A DNA stretch of 64,000 bases from Mycoplasma struthionis (lineage in GTDB: Bacteria; Bacillota_I; Bacilli_A; Mycoplasmatales; Metamycoplasmataceae), in contig NZ_CP034044.1 in assembly GCF_003855455.1 (NCBI RefSeq), forward strand, positions 124,001 to 188,000. Direction: 5' to 3'. Positions within the stretch are counted from its first letter, which is position 1, and each line of letters opens with the position of its first letter. Made by a program: the position numbers and the translations under genes. Shown here one piece after another: positions 48,625-60,181 of the stretch. The notes below the pieces were generated by a model. That model was not told the origin of the DNA, did no database searches, and saw only the letters and a program-made list of their open reading frames with translations.

Positions 48625-50907
48625 ATGGCAAAAGAAAAAGAAGCATTAAAACCAAGTATTATAAAAGGTACTGTTCAAAGAATACTATGATCAAGTGACG
48701 ACACAAGTGTCGTTATTTGTGTTTTTAAAGTTACAGTAAATGATCCTATAAATACAATTAATTTAAACCGTGATAACACTATATCATTAGTTTTTAAAGA
48801 CGATTTATATAGATATTCAGATGTTCAAATGGATGGAAGAGAATATGGTTTTTCAGTTATATTAAATCAAAGAACAAGATATGCAAATAGTTATATAGCT
48901 AAAAGTAAAATTGATGTTAATGATAGAAAAGAATTTGAAGTAGCTTATATAGTTAAGATTTTAAAATCATCTAATTTTCCAGGAATAGGTGAAGAAAAAG
49001 CTAAATGAATAGTTAAAGATTTAGGTACTAATGCTTTAAAAAGAATGGTTGAAGAAAATATTGACTATACAAAATATAAACTTTCAGAAGAAAATTGAAA
49101 TGAAGCAATTAACTTCTTAAAAAATAATCCTCAACTTATAAAAGATCAAATGACTTTTTTAAAACTTAATTTATCAACTTCTTTATATGAATTAATTAAA
49201 AAGAAAATAAGAAAAAAACACTTTGATTCTTTTGATGAATTTATTGAAAAATATAAAGACAACTTTTATTTATTTTATTTAGAAGATGAAGATGTGAGAC
49301 TAGAGGATATGGATAAGCTTTCATTAAATTATTCAGAATATAAAAATGAACATCCATTCAAACCTGCAACTCATATTTATAAAGCTCTATATGATTATTT
49401 TTATAATACAGGACATACAAGAATTAGATCTGATAAAGTTTATGAAGAACTTTTAATAAATGCAAATAAAGATTTAGAATGACCTAGAGAAATAAAGCAA
49501 TTTAATCAAGCTATTAAATTACTTTTAGAATCTGAATATTTACAAGCTTTTAATTATGAAGATGGTATTTATTACAGTACTAAAAAAATTCTTGACATGG
49601 AAGAATACATAGTTAAAAGATTACAAGAAATTTCAACTTATAAAGTTCCTAAACAAACTGTTTCTTTTTCACATCATATTCATTTTGATAAAAAACAAAA
49701 AGAAGCAATTGAAGCTGCCATAAATGAAAATTTAGTTTTAATAACTGGTTATCCTGGAACAGGAAAAACTTTAATTACTAATAAAATAATTGAAGACTTA
49801 AAAAATCAATATGGCGTGGAAAATTTAGCAATAGTTACTCCTACTGGAAGAGCTACAATAAATTTAAATAATTATGAAGATAAAATTATTGCATCAACAA
49901 TTCATAGCTTTTTAGAATTTGATCCAGATAATCAATCATTTAATGTTAATGAAAGAAATAAAAAGAGTATTGATTGCTTAATCATTGATGAGTTTTCAAT
50001 GGTTAGCTTGGATTTATTTTATTCACTTTTAATAGGTTTAAAATCACCTAATCTTAAAAAAATAATTTTAGTAGGTGATAAAGACCAACTTCCAGCTATA
50101 GGACCTGGTTATTTAATAAGAGATTTTATTGAAGGTAATTTATTAAAAATTATTAAACTAGAGCATGTTTATAGACAGGCTGAAAACTATGACATAATAG
50201 CTGATTCTTTAATGGTTAATGAAGGTAAAATGCCTTTATTTAAAGGAAAACAATCAAGATTTATTCAAAGTCATGGAAACGATTTAAAAGATCAAGTATT
50301 AAAACAACTTAAGCTTTTATTAGATGAAGGTTATAGTAAACATGACATTGCTATATTAAGCCCCGTTTATAAATATGATGCAGGAATTGATAATATAAAT
50401 CAAGAGCTATTAAACTTTTATCGTGAAAAAGAAAATGCTGTAATTGAAAAAATTAATACAAGAACTTTAGCGCTAGATGATAAAGTAATTAATACAGTAA
50501 ATGATTCAAGAGGCCGTGTTTTTAATGGAGAAATAGGTTATATATCTCATATTACTTTTGATTCAAAAAAAGATCCAAAACACATTTCACACGTTGCTAT
50601 AGATTTTGAAAATGATAAAAAAACTGTTACTTTTAATAGATCTGATTTTGTAAATGCAATTGAACCAGCTTACTGTACAAGTGTTCATAAATATCAAGGT
50701 TCAGAAGCCAAAATAGTTTTAGTAATTTTGTTTACTGAAGCTCAAAAACTTTTAACCAAAAAATTAATTTATACAGCAATTACAAGAGCAAAAAAATTAT
50801 GTATAGTTATAGGTGAAAAAGAAGCTCTAGAAATGGGCTTAGCTAGCGATGTTGATTCAAATCGTTTAACTAACATTCAATGAATTAAAAATAAACTAAA
50901 TAATTAA
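48625..50907 (+). CDS. recD2: RecD2-type ATP-dependent DNA helicase
   Basis: A superfamily 1B 5'-3' helicase of 760 residues. The N-terminal region with FPGIGEEKAKWIVKDLG (helix-hairpin-helix) is typical of RecD2. Walker A GYPGTGKT is at about residue 375, Walker B DEFSM at about 455, then GDKDQLPAIGPG and the C-terminal SVHKYQGSEA and YTAITRAKK motifs. No recB or recC is near, as expected for RecD2. An in-frame ATG at 48604 is possible, but the promoter position favours 48625. Confidence 0.9.
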
Positions 50908-50914
50908 TATGATT

Positions 50915-50940
50915 GAGCAAACGTTAAAGCGTTTGCTAAT
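50915..50940 (+). terminator. Hairpin after recD2
   Basis: AGCAAACG/CGTTTGCT stem with a weak T tail 8 nt after the stop. Confidence 0.55.
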
Positions 50941-51063
50941 TTATTAAAATAGCTCAGTTTTCTTAAATTTTTCTTAAGATTTTCTCTAATTTTTCACAAA
51001 TTTAAAAAACTGGCTAAAAAAGTAATTAAATTATAAATATATAGAAAATAAAAGGACGAGGTT

Positions 51064-51615
51064 ATGAAATTAATTGTAGGTTTAGGAAATCCAGGAGCTG
51101 AATATCAAAAAACAAGACACAATGTTGGTTTTGAAATTATTGATAGAATCTCTGAAAAATTGAAAGCTCCATTAACAGAAAAGAAATTTAATGGTATTTT
51201 TTATAAAGAAAAAGATTTTATTTTAGCAAAACCTTTAACTTATATGAACTTAAGTGGAGATTTTGTTAGAGCTTTAGTTGATTATTATGATATTGCAATA
51301 AATGACATCATTATTGTTTATGATGATATGGATTTATTATTAGGCAAAGTTGTAATAAAACAAAAAGGTTCATCAGGTGGACAAAAAGGAATGAAGGATA
51401 TCATTAATAAATTAGGCACAAATGAAATTAAAAGACTTAAAGTTGGCATAGGCAGAGGACAAGATGCTACAAGCCATGTGTTGGGCAAATTTGATGCACA
51501 AGAAGCATCAATAATGAATCAAGTTTTTGAATACTCAGCTGAAGCTTTAATTTCTTTTATTAGTAACGACATTCGTTTTGTAATGAATAAATACACTGGT
51601 AAAATTTATGACTAA
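51064..51615 (+). CDS. pth: Peptidyl-tRNA hydrolase
   Basis: Recycles peptidyl-tRNA. 183 residues. Conserved GLGNPGAEYQKTRHNVGF with the catalytic His, LTYMNLSG, VYDDMDL and KGSSGGQKGMKDI. RBS AAAGGACGAGG. The stop overlaps the tilS start by 8 nt (ATGACTAA). Confidence 0.96.
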   Translation: MKLIVGLGNPGAEYQKTRHNVGFEIIDRISEKLKAPLTEKKFNGIFYKEKDFILAKPLTYMNLSGDFVRALVDYYDIAINDIIIVYDDMDLLLGKVVIKQKGSSGGQKGMKDIINKLGTNEIKRLKVGIGRGQDATSHVLGKFDAQEASIMNQVFEYSAEALISFISNDIRFVMNKYTGKIYD

Positions 51616-52522
51616 TCGAATTTTAGAATTATTAAAAAATTTAAATATAGATAAAAAAACTCCTATTTTAATTGGAAATAGTGGAGGCCCTGATTCCATG
51701 TTTTTATCTTATATTTTAAAAGACTATAATCTTATTTTAGTTCACGTAAACTATCATAAAAGAAAAACAAGTGATTATGATCAAAGCTTAGTTTATGAAT
51801 TTGCAAAAAAAATTAATAAACATTTTGAAGTTTTAGAAATTAAACATTCAGAAAAACAATCTGGTAATTTTCAAGCTATTGCTAGAGAAGAAAGATATGA
51901 TTTTTATAAACAAATGGCTAAAAAATACAATACTAACATTTTATTTTTAGCACATCATAAAGACGATTTTTTAGAAACTGCAATAATGCAAGAAAATTCA
52001 AAAAGAATGCCTGAATATTGAGGAATTAAAAAAGAAAATCAAATTGACAATTTATTAATTTATAGACCTTTATTAGATTATTTTTGAAAAGATGAAATCA
52101 AAAATTATATGTTAGAAAATAATTATGAATTTGCAATTGATTATACAAACGATTTACCTGAATATACAAGAAATAAAATAAGACTTGAACTTAAAAAAAT
52201 ATCAGTAGATAAAAAGCAATTATTGTTTGATGAATATAACACAAAAAATGTTGAAAAACTAAAACAAACAAAAGAAATTAAAGAACTTTATGATAATTGA
52301 AAAAACCAAGATTTTGACTGTGATTTTTTAAAAAAACAGGTACTTAAAAAAGAATTAGTTTTTTATTTAATACATAATAATTTTAAAAATATTAAACTAT
52401 CTAAAAATAAATTAGAAAACATAATTTTGTTTTTAGAATCTAAAAATAGAACCTCAAAATACAAGCTAGCTGATGATATCTTTTTATATAAACAAAAAAA
52501 TATGATAAAATATTCAATATAA
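51608..52522 (+). CDS. tilS: tRNA(Ile)-lysidine synthetase
   Basis: Modifies C34 of the AUA-reading tRNA-Ile to lysidine. 304 residues, short as in other mycoplasmas. PP-loop SGGPDSMFLSY, then VHVNYHKR and LFLAHHKDDFLET. Overlaps pth by 8 nt and precedes ftsH by 26 nt, the common pth-tilS-ftsH order. Confidence 0.93.
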
Positions 52523-52548
52523 TTTGCTTAAACTAAGAAAGGAAAATA

Positions 52549-54663
52549 ATGGAAGAAAAGTCAAAGAAAAGAAAACTGACATGAATTCATATGATACTAA
52601 TATGAATTGGTGTGGTTTTATTAGTGGCTGGAATTATAGCGATATATACTTACGTTAGACGTTCATTAATTAATTATCAAACTATTCCTGTATTACAAAA
52701 AGTTATTGAACGTGCAACCGCAAATACAAATGACGATGTTTATTTATCTGCATTTAGTGATGATAGGTTTGCAAAAACAATTCAAGTCACATTGAATGCT
52801 CCAAGTGGTGTAATTGGAGAAATAGTAAATAATCCTAACTATTTTGGTAATTCTTATTCATTTACAGTAATTTTAAGTGGATTTGCTGAAAGAAGTTTTG
52901 ATAAAGATATGCTAAATTGAGCAAAAATAGTAGATCCTAATGCAACATTAACAGATGCTTTAATTAAAGCAGTTGCATCACCAACAGGAAACGGTACATT
53001 TACATTTGCTAAATTACCAGAACCAAGCATTTTTGCTTCAATATTTATGCCTGCTTTACAAATTATGGGTTATGGTATTAGTGCAATAATAATGCTAACA
53101 TTTTTAAGATGAATCATGAGTGGTGGAAGTTTAATGGCTGGAAACCCAATGGGAAATCAAAAATCATTAGCTCAAAAAATTCATAGTACTAAAAAATTCA
53201 CAGATATAGCAGGAAATGAAGAAGCTAAAGAAGAAGTATCTGAATTAGTTGACTATTTAAAAAATCCTAAAAAATATGAAACAGCTGGAGCGAGAATTCC
53301 TAAAGGTATTTTATTAGGGGGTCCTCCAGGAACTGGTAAAACTTTATTAGCTAAAGCAACAGCGGGTGAAGCTAATGTTCCATTCTTTTTCATTTCAGCA
53401 TCTAACTTTGTTGAGATGTTTGTTGGTTTAGGAGCAAAAAGAGTTCGTGATATGTTTGCTGAAGCTCGTGAAAGTGCACCTGCTATTATCTTTATTGATG
53501 AATTAGATGCTGTTGGTAGAGCTCGGGGTGCTGGTATTGGCGGAGGAAATGATGAAAGAGAACAAACACTTAACCAATTACTAGTTGAAATGGATGGTAT
53601 GAAAGAAAATAGTGGTATTTTAATAATGGCGGCTACAAACAGAACTGACGTTTTAGACCCTGCACTTTTAAGACCTGGTAGATTTGATAGAACTATAACT
53701 GTTGGATTACCTGATGTAAAAGAACGTGAAGCTATTTTAAAATTACATGCTAGAGGAAAAAGAATTGATCCATCAATTAATTTTGCAAAAGTATCTAGAA
53801 GAACTCCTGGTTTTTCAGGTGCTCAATTAGAAAACGTAATTAATGAAGCTTCATTATTAAGCGTTCGTGAAAGAACTAAATTTATTACAATGGCTCAAAT
53901 TGATGAAGCTATTGATAGAGTTATTGCAGGTCCTGCTAAAAAATCAAGAACTATTTCACAAAAAGAAAATGAAAGAGTTGCTATTCATGAAGCTGGACAT
54001 GCTGTTGTTTGTCTTAAAATAAAAGGTGGAAACAAAGTTCAAAAAATAACTATTATTCCTCGTGGGCAAGCTGGTGGTTATAACCTAATGATGCCTGAAG
54101 AAGAAAAATACAACCATTCAAAATCAGAACTTTTAGCAATTATTACTTCATTTATGGGTGGTAGAGCTGCTGAATCAATTATTTATGGCGATGGAAATGT
54201 TTCAACCGGAGCTAGCGATGATATTGCAAAAGCAACAAACATAGCTAGAAAAATGGTAACCGAATGAGGTTTATCTGATTTAGGACCTATTAAATATGAA
54301 GAAGACTCATCTACTCCTTTTTTAGGTAGAGACTATATGAAAAATGCATCATTTTCTAATAAAGTTGGTCAAGAAATTGATGATGAAATTAGAAAAATAA
54401 TTTTACAAGCCGAAAAAGATGCAGTTAAAATAATTAAAGAAAATATTGAACTATTAAAATTAATTAAAGAAGCCTTAATTATTAATGAAACTATTGTCGC
54501 TGAAGAGATAGAATACATTGAAAAAAATATGGCTTTACCTAAATCTTTAAATGAAACAAAAGAACAATTAAAAGAAGAATTTTCAGAACAATCATTTAAC
54601 GATTTATTTGACTCAGTTACTGAAAATACAACACAAAATGATGATAAGAAAAATGAAGAATAA
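52549..54663 (+). CDS. ftsH: ATP-dependent zinc metalloprotease FtsH
   Basis: Membrane AAA+ protease for quality control. 704 residues. Two membrane helices (about 13-36 and 165-185) flank an external domain. AAA module with Walker A GPPGTGKT (about 258), [10 protein letters not shown], and the second region of homology [20 protein letters not shown]. Protease domain with HEAGH (about 480). The C-terminus is acidic. RBS AAAGGAAAA. Confidence 0.97.
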
Positions 54664-54715
54664 AACTCTTCGTTTTTTAATTTTTTTTAAAAAACAACTT
54701 TATTTTAAAATAGTT

Positions 54716-54721
54716 TATAAT
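54716..54721 (+). promoter_or_regulatory. -10 box of the 54761 lipoprotein gene
   Basis: TATAAT 39 nt upstream of the ATG; the RBS GAAAGG is about 10 nt before the ATG. Confidence 0.45.
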
Positions 54722-54760
54722 AATTAATGAATAGAAATTAAAAATTGAAAGGTATAGAGA

Positions 54761-55621
54761 ATGAAAAAATCTTTTAAAATTTTATTATCAATCAGTGCAG
54801 TTGCTCCTATTTTAGCAACTCCTGTGATAGCTGCAAGTTGTACAAAAGAAAAAGAAACAAAAACAAACACAGTTGTAACCCCTCCAGCAGGTAACGAAGG
54901 TAAACCTGAAGAAGGTAATGGCGCTGCTCCTACAGTTGAAAAATCAGAACAACAATTATTAAACGAAGCAGTTACAGCAAGCAAACCTGTTGTAACCTTA
55001 ACAGCAGAAATGAATACCGAATTATTTAATGGTTTAAAAGATGGTTCATACGGTATATGATACGAAAGAAATGACAAAAAACTTGTTTTCATTAAAAGCC
55101 AAGATAATCCTGTTTGAAAAGCAAAAAAAGACAAACAAGTTAATGTTAACGATTTTGCATCATTATCAGGCATCAATTTAGATAACTATCAATTAGCAAA
55201 TGCAAAAGAACCTATTTATAAAGAAACAAATATTTCAGCAAAATTAGATTATACTTTTACAGCAAAAACTGAAAATGCAAAACCATAAATTACAATTACA
55301 GCTAAATTAGCTCAATTCAAGGGAAGAGGAAATGCTCCATTAATTTCAGAAGGATCATTAACAATGAAATTAGAATTAAATGAACCTACTGCAACTACTT
55401 CTTCTTCTGAAGAAAAGTAACCTTCACCAGAATCTGCAGCAACTACACCTTCTTCTGCTGGAAAACAAGCCGAATCAGGCTCAAGTTCAGCACCAGCTGG
55501 AGAAACAGGAACAGCAAGTAATCCAACCTCACAAAGCGGTTCTTCAAACAACTAAGGTGCAGCAAAACCTGCTGCAGCAGCAAGTGAAGACGCAACAAGA
55601 TCTAACACTTCATCAAGATAA
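54761..55621 (+). pseudogene. Surface lipoprotein with three in-frame TAA codons
   Basis: One frame of 286 codons. The signal peptide MKKSFKILLSISAVAPI ends at the lipobox IAASC, followed by a Pro/Gly/Glu-rich spacer, a domain of about 120 residues, and a low-complexity Ser/Ala/Pro/Gln tail ending ATRSNTSSR. TAA occurs at 55286-55288, 55418-55420 and 55553-55555, each where CAA would fit. Codon use stays coding-like through all three. The ending resembles those of c3, c8 and c13, but there is no collagen region. It may be made only as the first 175 residues. Confidence 0.75.
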
Positions 55622-55633
55622 TAAAATTAAAAA

Positions 55634-55663
55634 TAGGCAAAGCTTTATGCTTTGTCTTTTTTA
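55634..55663 (+). terminator. Terminator of the 54761 gene
   Basis: GCAAAGC/GCTTTGT stem (one G-T pair) followed by CTTTTTT. Confidence 0.65.
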
Positions 55664-55688
55664 AACAAAAAAACAGCCTAAGCTGTTT
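55664..55688 (-). terminator. Terminator of the DUF402 gene
   Basis: On the minus strand AAACAGC/GCTGTTT with a 4-nt loop and a T run; overlaps the stop codon. Confidence 0.75.
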
Positions 55689-56304
55689 ATAAATCACCGG
55701 CTTCTTTTAACATCTTTTCAAGTCCTTTAATTAACTTAGATGAAAAAATCCCATTTTTTGTATTATGTTGGTCATATAAATAATCAAGTTCATCATATAA
55801 CTTATAAACCAATTTTAAAGAGTATTTCATTTTTTTAATATTTGTTTTAAAATCATATCAATCAATAACATTGAATTCTTTATCAGAACCATAACTTTTA
55901 ATATCTAAATCAAAGTCAATATATTTAATTACTTCGTTTTCAATAAAAAATGGACTAGCTAAATTTACATATATATAGTTACCTTTGCTTTTATTTAAAG
56001 TTATTGAAGCATTATAAAATCTATTCTTAGCAAATAAAAATAGTGTAGGTTCAGATACAACTCATTTGATCTCATCTTCTGATACTTTTGTTTTATATAG
56101 TAATACAACAACAAAGTCTTCTAAATTAGCAACAATTTTTGCTCCTTCATATTGTCTATATAAAGTACCATCGTATTTAAAAGCTTGTATTGAAGTCATT
56201 TGACCCATTTCATATAATTTTCTATGGGTTTTCTTTATTTTATTATTGTAATCAGGTTCATCAAAAAGATCCTGAAAACAAGTTATTTTGTCTTCTTCAC
56301 ACAC
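55687..56304 (-). CDS. DUF402 protein, nucleoside di/triphosphate phosphatase-like
   Basis: 205 residues. The beta-barrel core has the DUF402 pattern: a Trp-containing strand (KWVVSEPTLFLF), ASPFFIENEVIKYIDFDLDIK and FNVIDWYDF. Related Firmicutes proteins (YgaC type) hydrolyse nucleoside di- and triphosphates. The GTG start at 56304 has GGAG 7 nt before it. The DEDEF-like Asp/Glu cluster of the family reads IDWYDF here, so activity is uncertain. Confidence 0.7.
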
Positions 56305-56441
56305 GATAAATCTCCAATTTTTCTAGCAGTTTTTATAAATAAAATATCTTAATATAAATAAAAAAATGTTAAAAATTATTTTTTTACTAATTAAATAATA
56401 GCATATTATTATTTAATAAATTACTATTTTATTTAATTAGC

Positions 56442-56475
56442 AATAATAATCTAAAAAATTGTTAAGATTATTATT
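56442..56475 (+). promoter_or_regulatory. Perfect 11-bp inverted repeat abutting the trmB start
   Basis: AATAATAATCT and AGATTATTATT, 12 nt apart; the second arm ends on the base before the ATG. No RBS is visible. It could be an operator overlapping the promoter or a 5' hairpin. Confidence 0.45.
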
Positions 56476-57090
56476 ATGAGATTAAGACACAATAAAGATG
56501 CTTTAGACATTATTTTAAATTCAGAATACTCAATCAATTCTTTTCCTTATGAATTAAATAATAAAACTGTTTTAGAAATAGGAATGGGTAAAGGAAAAAT
56601 GCTTTGTGAGTTAGCAAAAAATCATCCTGAAATTACATATATTGGTTTAGAAAAATATTCAACACCTGCTTTAAGTGCTTTAAAACGCTTTAAAGAAGCA
56701 AAAATTACAAACGCAAAAATTTTAATAGGTGATGCTATAAAAATTGAGGAATATTTTAGCAATAAAATTAATACAATTTGACTAACATTTTCTGACCCAT
56801 GACCTAAAAAAAGACATTTTAAAAGAAGATTAGTATATAGAGATTTTTTAAAAAAATATGAAAGCATTTTAGCTGAAGATGGAATTATTTATTTTAAAAG
56901 CGATAATGACTTATTATACGAATTTGCTTTAGAAGAACTACAAGAATATAAAGCAAATATTATATATAACACTACTGATTTACACAACTGCGATTATGAT
57001 ATTGAAAACCATTTCACTGATTATGAAAAGAAATTTAAAGAAATGAATAAAAATATAAATTTTATTGCTTTTAATTTTTTAAAAAAATAA
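56476..57090 (+). CDS. trmB: tRNA (guanine-N7-)-methyltransferase
   Basis: Makes m7G46 in tRNA. 204 residues. AdoMet motif LEIGMGKGKML, then YIGLEKYSTPALSALKR and the family signature WLTFSDPWPKKRHFKRR; C-terminal TDYEKKFKEMNKNI. Trp codons are TGA. Possibly leaderless. Confidence 0.94.
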
Positions 57091-57111
57091 ACTTATTTTA
57101 ATATTTTAAAG

Positions 57112-57168
57112 TCCAAAAATAAACACTTTTTTTGTATTACAAACATAAAAATTGTGTTTATTTTTTTT
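57112..57168 (+). terminator. trmB terminator
   Basis: AAATAAACAC/GTGTTTATTT stem with a long loop, then T run. Confidence 0.6.
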
Positions 57169-57231
57169 AATTAAAAAACTTTAAAATTTAAAGCTTAATT
57201 TTTTTGATTTATTTAAATAATGATATTTTGG

Positions 57232-57253
57232 TATAATTAATAATATATTAATA
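57232..57253 (+). promoter_or_regulatory. gyrA promoter with TATTAATA box
   Basis: GGTATAAT (-10 box 57232-57237) followed after 8 nt by TATTAATA (57246-57253) and further AT palindromes; same arrangement as at gyrB. Confidence 0.5.
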
Positions 57254-57277
57254 TTTAATATATTAAACGGAGGTGTA

Positions 57278-60013
57278 ATGATTAAATTCGATCCTGAAGA
57301 TGATAAAAAAAGAAAAGACGAAGAACTTCAAGATGATGATGACAAATACTATGATTTTGATGACACAATAAAAAAAGTGTTTGATGATGAAGAAAAAATT
57401 GTCGTTGAAGATGATGATGAAGAAGTAATTCCTCAAGATAAAGAAGGATATACAGTTAAATCTCAAATTTTAGAAGTTGAAACAAATGGGTTACAACCTG
57501 CTGATTTAGCTAGAGTTATGAAAACTTCATTCATTGAATATGCAATGAGTGTTATTGTGGCTAGAGCTTTACCAGACGCAAGAGATGGATTAAAACCAGT
57601 TCATAGAAGAATATTATATGGTATGTCTGAACTTGGAATGTTTCATACAGTGGCTCATAAAAAATCAGCTAGAATTGTTGGGGATGTTTTAGGGAAATAT
57701 CACCCACATGGTGACTCATCAGTTTATGAAGCTATGGTAAGAATGGCTCAAGACTTTTCTTTACGTTATCCTTTAATTGACGGTCATGGTAACTTTGGTT
57801 CAATAGATGGTGATGAACCTGCTGCTATGCGTTATACTGAAGCAAGAATGAGTAAAATTGCTGGGGCTATGGTTGATAGTATTAAAAAGAATACTGTTAA
57901 CTTTATAGACAACTATGACGGTTCTGAAAAAGAACCAGTAGTATTACCTGCTAAATTTCCTAATTTATTAGTTTCTGGAACAAGTGGTATTGCAGTTGGT
58001 ATGGCAACTAATATACCACCTCATAATTTAGGTGAAGTAATTGATGCAGTTTGTGCTTTAGCAAAAAATCCTGATATTACAATTCAAGAATTAATGCAAT
58101 ATGTTTTAGCGCCAGATTTTCCAACAGGTGGAATAGTATTCAATTATGCAGGTTTAATAAGTGCTTATGAAACTGGTCGTGGTTCAGTAACAATAAGATC
58201 TAGAGCTCATATTCAAGAATTAAGCAATGGCAAAAGCAAAATTATAATTACTGAAATTCCTTATGAAGTTAAGAAAACTGAAATAATGGAAAAAATTGCT
58301 GAATTATTAAAAGATAAAAAAATTGATGGAATTGCAGATTTTAGAGATGAATCTAATAGAGAAGGTATAAGAATTGTAATTGATATTAAAAAGACATATG
58401 TTCCTGAAGTTATTTTGAATCAATTATTTAAATTAACAAGATTACAAACTAACTTTTCATTTAATATGATTGCTTTAGTTAATAATGAACCTAAATTATT
58501 AAATTTAAAACAATGTTTAGAAGTTTATTTAAAACACCAAATAGATGTAACAACTAGAAGATTACAATTTGATTTAGAAAAAGATTTAGCAAGAGCACAT
58601 ATTTTAGAAGGTTTAAAAATTTGTGTTGAAAATATCGACAGAGTTATTCAAATAATTAAACAATCAAAAACAGATTCAGAAGCTCAACAAACTTTAGCTA
58701 AAGAGTTTTCACTAACTGAAATTCAAACAAAGGCTATTGTAGAAATGAGATTAGGACGGCTAACTGGTTTAGCAATTAAAAAAATGAATGAAGAATTAGT
58801 TCAAGTTCATGAAAGAATTGAAGAATACCGTAGAATTTTAGGAAACTATGATTTATTAATTGAATTAATCATTAAAGAACAACAAGAAGTTAAAGAAGCA
58901 TTTAATGACAAACGTCGTAGTGAAATTAATTGAAATGAAGCAAGTAGTATTGATAATGAAGATTTAATCCCACAAAAAGATGTTGTTATTACTTTAACAC
59001 ATAATAATTACATTAAACGTTTAGATATAGAAGAATATCGTGAACAAAAAAGAGGTGGTGTAGGTGTAACAACTGCTAAGACATATCAAGACGATGATAT
59101 TAAAGATATTTTAGTAGCAAATACACATACAGATTTACTATTTTTAACAAGCTCAGCGAAGGTTTATCGTATTAGAGGACATGAAGTACCTATTGGTACA
59201 AAACAATCAAAAGGAATACCTATTATAAACGTTATACCTTCAATTGATAAAGATGACAAAGTAATTAAAATCTTATCAATTAATGATTATAAAGATGATG
59301 AATATTTAGTAACCATTTCAAAACATGGGGTTATTAAAAAAACTGCTATCAGTGCTTATAAATTAATTAATAAAGCTGGAAAAATAGCTTTAAGTTTAAG
59401 AGATGAAGATGAGTTAAAAGAAGCATTAATAGTAAATGAAGCAGAAGAATTAACAATAGCTGCATCAAATTCAAGATTAGTAAGATTTGATATTCAAAGC
59501 GTTAGAGCAATGGGAAGATTAGCAGCTGGTGTTAATGGAATTAAATTATCAGATAAGGATGAAGTTGTTTCAGCTTCTTCTTCAAGAGAAGGTAAATATA
59601 TATTTAGTTTAGGCGAAGAAGGATTTGGTAAACTTACATTAATGGAAAACTTTAGAAAAACAGCAAGAAATGCATCTGGAGTTTTAGCATTAAATAGTGA
59701 TAAAGCTGGTAAATTAATTTTTGCAGCGAATGTACATGGTTCAGAAGATTTAATTATTATGGCTAGCGATGGAATTGCTATTAGATTTTCATTAAAAGAT
59801 GTAGCTATTGTAGGAAGAAATTCTAAGGGAGTTAAATTAATTAACTTAAAAGGAAGAAACTCAAAAATAGTTGCTGTAGCTAAAATAGTAGATGAAGAAA
59901 GTGGCGATAACTTTGATCGTGAATTAAATAGCGAAGAATTAAAAGAAATAACCGCTGAAATAAATTTAGATAATTTAAATACTCCTGAAGATTCTAAACA
60001 AGAAGGAGAATAA
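57278..60013 (+). CDS. gyrA: DNA gyrase subunit A
   Basis: DNA cleavage and rejoining subunit. 911 residues, with an unusual acidic/lysine-rich extension of about 70 residues (runs of Asp and Glu) before the normal start [20 protein letters not shown]. Quinolone-determining region [12 protein letters not shown]; catalytic Tyr186 in RYTEARMSK; GyrA box QKRGGVGV at about 590, which marks it as GyrA and not ParC; six-bladed C-terminal domain. A C-terminal acidic tail follows. RBS GGAGGTG. One TGA Trp joins the two long open segments. Confidence 0.95.
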
Positions 60014-60040
60014 AATAACTGTTTTGCAGTTATTTTTATT
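60012..60040 (+). terminator. gyrA terminator
   Basis: AATAACTG/CAGTTATT stem with loop TTTTG-like bases and T-rich tail. Confidence 0.75.
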
Positions 60041-60061
60041 TCAATTAGTTGTATAATTATA

Positions 60062-60128
60062 GTGTATTCGAAAGAATACTGTAGTTGCAAACTCAAAGAT
60101 CACTTTAGGTGATCTTCTTTTTTTTATT
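60062..60128 (+). ncRNA. Candidate small RNA with GAAA-capped hairpin
   Basis: TATAAT at 60052-60057 is not followed by any coding sequence. Transcription from about 60063 would give some 65 nt: a hairpin GTATTC-GAAA-GAATAC (60064-60079), a short single-stranded linker (GTAGTTGCAAACTCAAA), then GATCAC/GTGATC with loop TTTAG and a run of eight T. A second start inside a gyrA 3' region is unusual after its terminator. Identity unknown. Confidence 0.5.
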
Positions 60129-60144
60129 TTTAAAAAAATTGAAA

Positions 60145-60176
60145 CAAAAAAGTCGCCGAAGCGACTCTTTTTTAAT
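60145..60176. terminator. Terminator of the ABC importer operon, bidirectional
   Basis: AGTCGC/GCGACT stem with a 4-nt loop (UUCG on the minus strand) and T runs on both strands. Confidence 0.88.
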
Positions 60177-60181
60177 AAAAC

